From assembly GCA_949317995.1 (NCBI GenBank), contig OX439045.1, positions 40,257,693-40,321,692 of the forward strand: DNA of 64,000 nt. The letters are read 5' to 3'. This document shows, in pieces, positions 57,201 through 60,200 of the stretch. A program made the translations under genes and the position numbers. The notes under the pieces were generated by a model. It was not told the DNA's origin. It made no database searches and worked only from the letters and a program-made list of their open reading frames with translations. The DNA comes from Acholoe squamosa. Taxonomy: Eukaryota > Annelida > Polychaeta > Phyllodocida > Polynoidae. The number at the start of each line of letters is the position of its first letter. Positions within the stretch are counted from its first letter, which is position 1.

Positions 57201-60200
57201 CAACGATTTCCCAACCATTTTCACGTTGTGAAATTTGGCCTACACGGAATGAATGCATGCATAAAGACTCAACACACTGTAGATAACGGTCTCATGTTGA
57301 AAGGTTCACTCACATAATGACTAACTTTTAATGGTCCAATATCTACCAGCGAATACTACGGGTACGCCATCCAGAAGGAGGAGGTCGGTGTCCAACTCCA
57401 CAACAAGCACTAACGGTACTACTCAAGTGAGTTACTCAGTTACCATGGCAACATCCTCCTGCAGGACCTACGACTCAGCCACCAACTCATGGACAACCTC
57501 TGGTTGTGAGGTAAGCACAAACAAAGAATCCTGTGATATAAGCCGACTAAAAGAAAAGAGTTACTTTCAACTTGGAATTCATTGGGAATTTCTTTGTACC
57601 TTTCCCCGTGCAATATATCTTAATGTGAGTAGACTCATTATAAGCAAAAGAATCGTGGATAAGTTTGATTTCCACCCAAAATATATATCACTCATGCAGT
57701 ACCAAATCTTAAAAAAGATGTGGATTTGGAGAAGGAATGATGTTGATAGGGTGATTATTGCAAAACTTTTCTTGTTGCCTGTTGAAATGCCACCTCATCC
57801 TATAGGCCTACTACTCACAAGGGAGGGCGCCTTTTGATAGGCCACCTTTCCACACACAGGGGGTGCTTATTGATATCACACCTTTCTCTATACTACTACT
57901 CACAGAGGGTACCTATTGATATTACACCTTTCCCTATACTACTACTCACAGGGGGTGCCTATTGATAGCACACCTTCCCCTATACTACTACTCACAGGGG
58001 GTGCCTATTGATAGCACACCTTCCCCTATACTACTACTCACAGGGGGTGCCTATTGATATCACACCTTTCCCTATATTACTACTCACAGGGGTGCCTATT
58101 GATAGTACACCTTCCCCTATACTACTACACACAGGGGGTTCCTATTGATATCACACCTTCCCCTATACTACTACTCACAGGGGGTGCCTATTGATAGCAC
58201 ACCTTTCCCTATAATACTACTCACAGGGGTGCCTATTGATAGCACACCTTCCCCTATACTACTACACACAGGGGGTTCCTATTGATATCACACCTTTCCC
58301 TATAATACTACTCACAGGGGGTGCCTGTTGATAGCACACCTTTCCCTATAATACTACTCACAGGGGGTGCCTATTGATAGCACACCTTTCCCCATACTGT
58401 TCACAGGGAGTGCCTGTTGATAGGTCGCTTCCCTCTATACTACTCACAAGGGGTTCATTGGTATAGGTAGTATATGGAGGTTGTAATTTATCAGGTGTTA
58501 GCATTCAAAAAATCAGTCAGGAGGCCGTTTCTTAATGAACTACGACTGCACACAGTCACTACGATTTGAAAGCCCAAAACTTAGTGTCAGCAATCGTAGG
58601 TAGTGCCCTATGACTGTTCTGTATGATCAGCACTTATAATAGTAATTACATAGCATTTGGTAGAGCAGTCGTAGTGCTGCAGGCACTACATGTCCTATAC
58701 TGTGTGGCTGTAATGTCACTACCATAAGGGTTTCCACTACGATATGAAGGTAGGCAGTCGTAGTATGTTAAGAAATGGCCTCCCAACCATATCTGCGATG
58801 ACAGAGATACTAGCCAGATATGAGATATGCACTAACCATATACATGTTTTTGTTTTATTCTACCTATAACAACAGCAAACGTTTTTTCAAAGGTGGGACT
58901 GAGAAAATATTAGCTTTAGTTTCATTTTTGCCTACTGAGGTGCTGATCGTCATCTATTGACGCCATAATAGACCATGAAGGAATGTTAACTTCTAAGACA
59001 TATTAATTTCATTGACTCCATTATTCTCTGTCGACCATTTGGATTTTGGATCATCTGAAAACTAATGTTTTAGAGTTAAATGTCACAGGGAATGTCTGGC
59101 AAAAATCAAAATGGGCGCTATTGTGGGCGTGGCACACAAGGGGCATGGTGTACAACATATTGTACGCCATGCCCGTGGGCATACAGAATGCAGTGCTTTA
59201 AATATACGTTTTCCATATGCTTTGTTGTTATAGATAGTTTAAAAGGTGGGCCTCCACCAGGTCAAGGTTACTTCATGGAATTGTCCAGCCCTGTCGGTAC
59301 ACCTGCTAATGGATATAAAGCAATGGATGAGCCCATTCATGCCACGGCTCCCCCCCCCCCGACCCATACATAGTCCTCCTTCCTGGTAGTAATGTCTATG
59401 TATCAGTCTCAAGAATGTCTTAGAATTAGGCTCAGAATAAGGTGAGTCAGGTAGAGGATAATGTCATATTCTCTGAGGAGGATGACTGGACTGAACATTC
59501 TGATATAATATTCTATTTTGAAGAAAATATAATAGCATTTCTCGTCTATAAAAATGTCATAGGCAGTATAGCCAATACCCACATGATGATAACATATGCC
59601 ATGTATTATCCTAAATAGTTGATAACATAATTTCCAATTTCTGAAGCTATGAGGTCATTCAAGTATAACGTCTCAAATCTTTATCATTCTTTGACATCCC
59701 GTTCCCCACCTCACCCTATTATAAACCTTATAGCCTCTTGTCATCATTCCTTCATCATTAGCTGGAGATGATGCCATTATTGCACATGCCCATGCACGTG
59801 AAACAGTTACATCATGATTTCATGTAAATGGCTATTTCCTTTACCATCATGTGGATTGACGAGATCAAAGCGTTTAAGCACCTTTTAAATATATGCGTTT
59901 GATACATTCACTATATAGACAGTTTCCCACCTTAAATCCATGCTGGATATATATTTTTATATCCTTATCGACATAGTTGTCTATGCATTAATTATCTTGG
60001 AGTATGATATCCGTTGCTAAGCCTATGAGTATGTTATATTGTCCGTTGTCCCAGACCTGTACCTGGAGGCCATTTCTTAACACACTACGACTGCTGTCCT
60101 TTAAATCATAGTGAGAACCTAATAATTTAGCCTTAACAGTACCATGCACTAGTAGTCCCTAATGTCTGCACCAGTATGACTGCCCTACTAAACCTTATGT

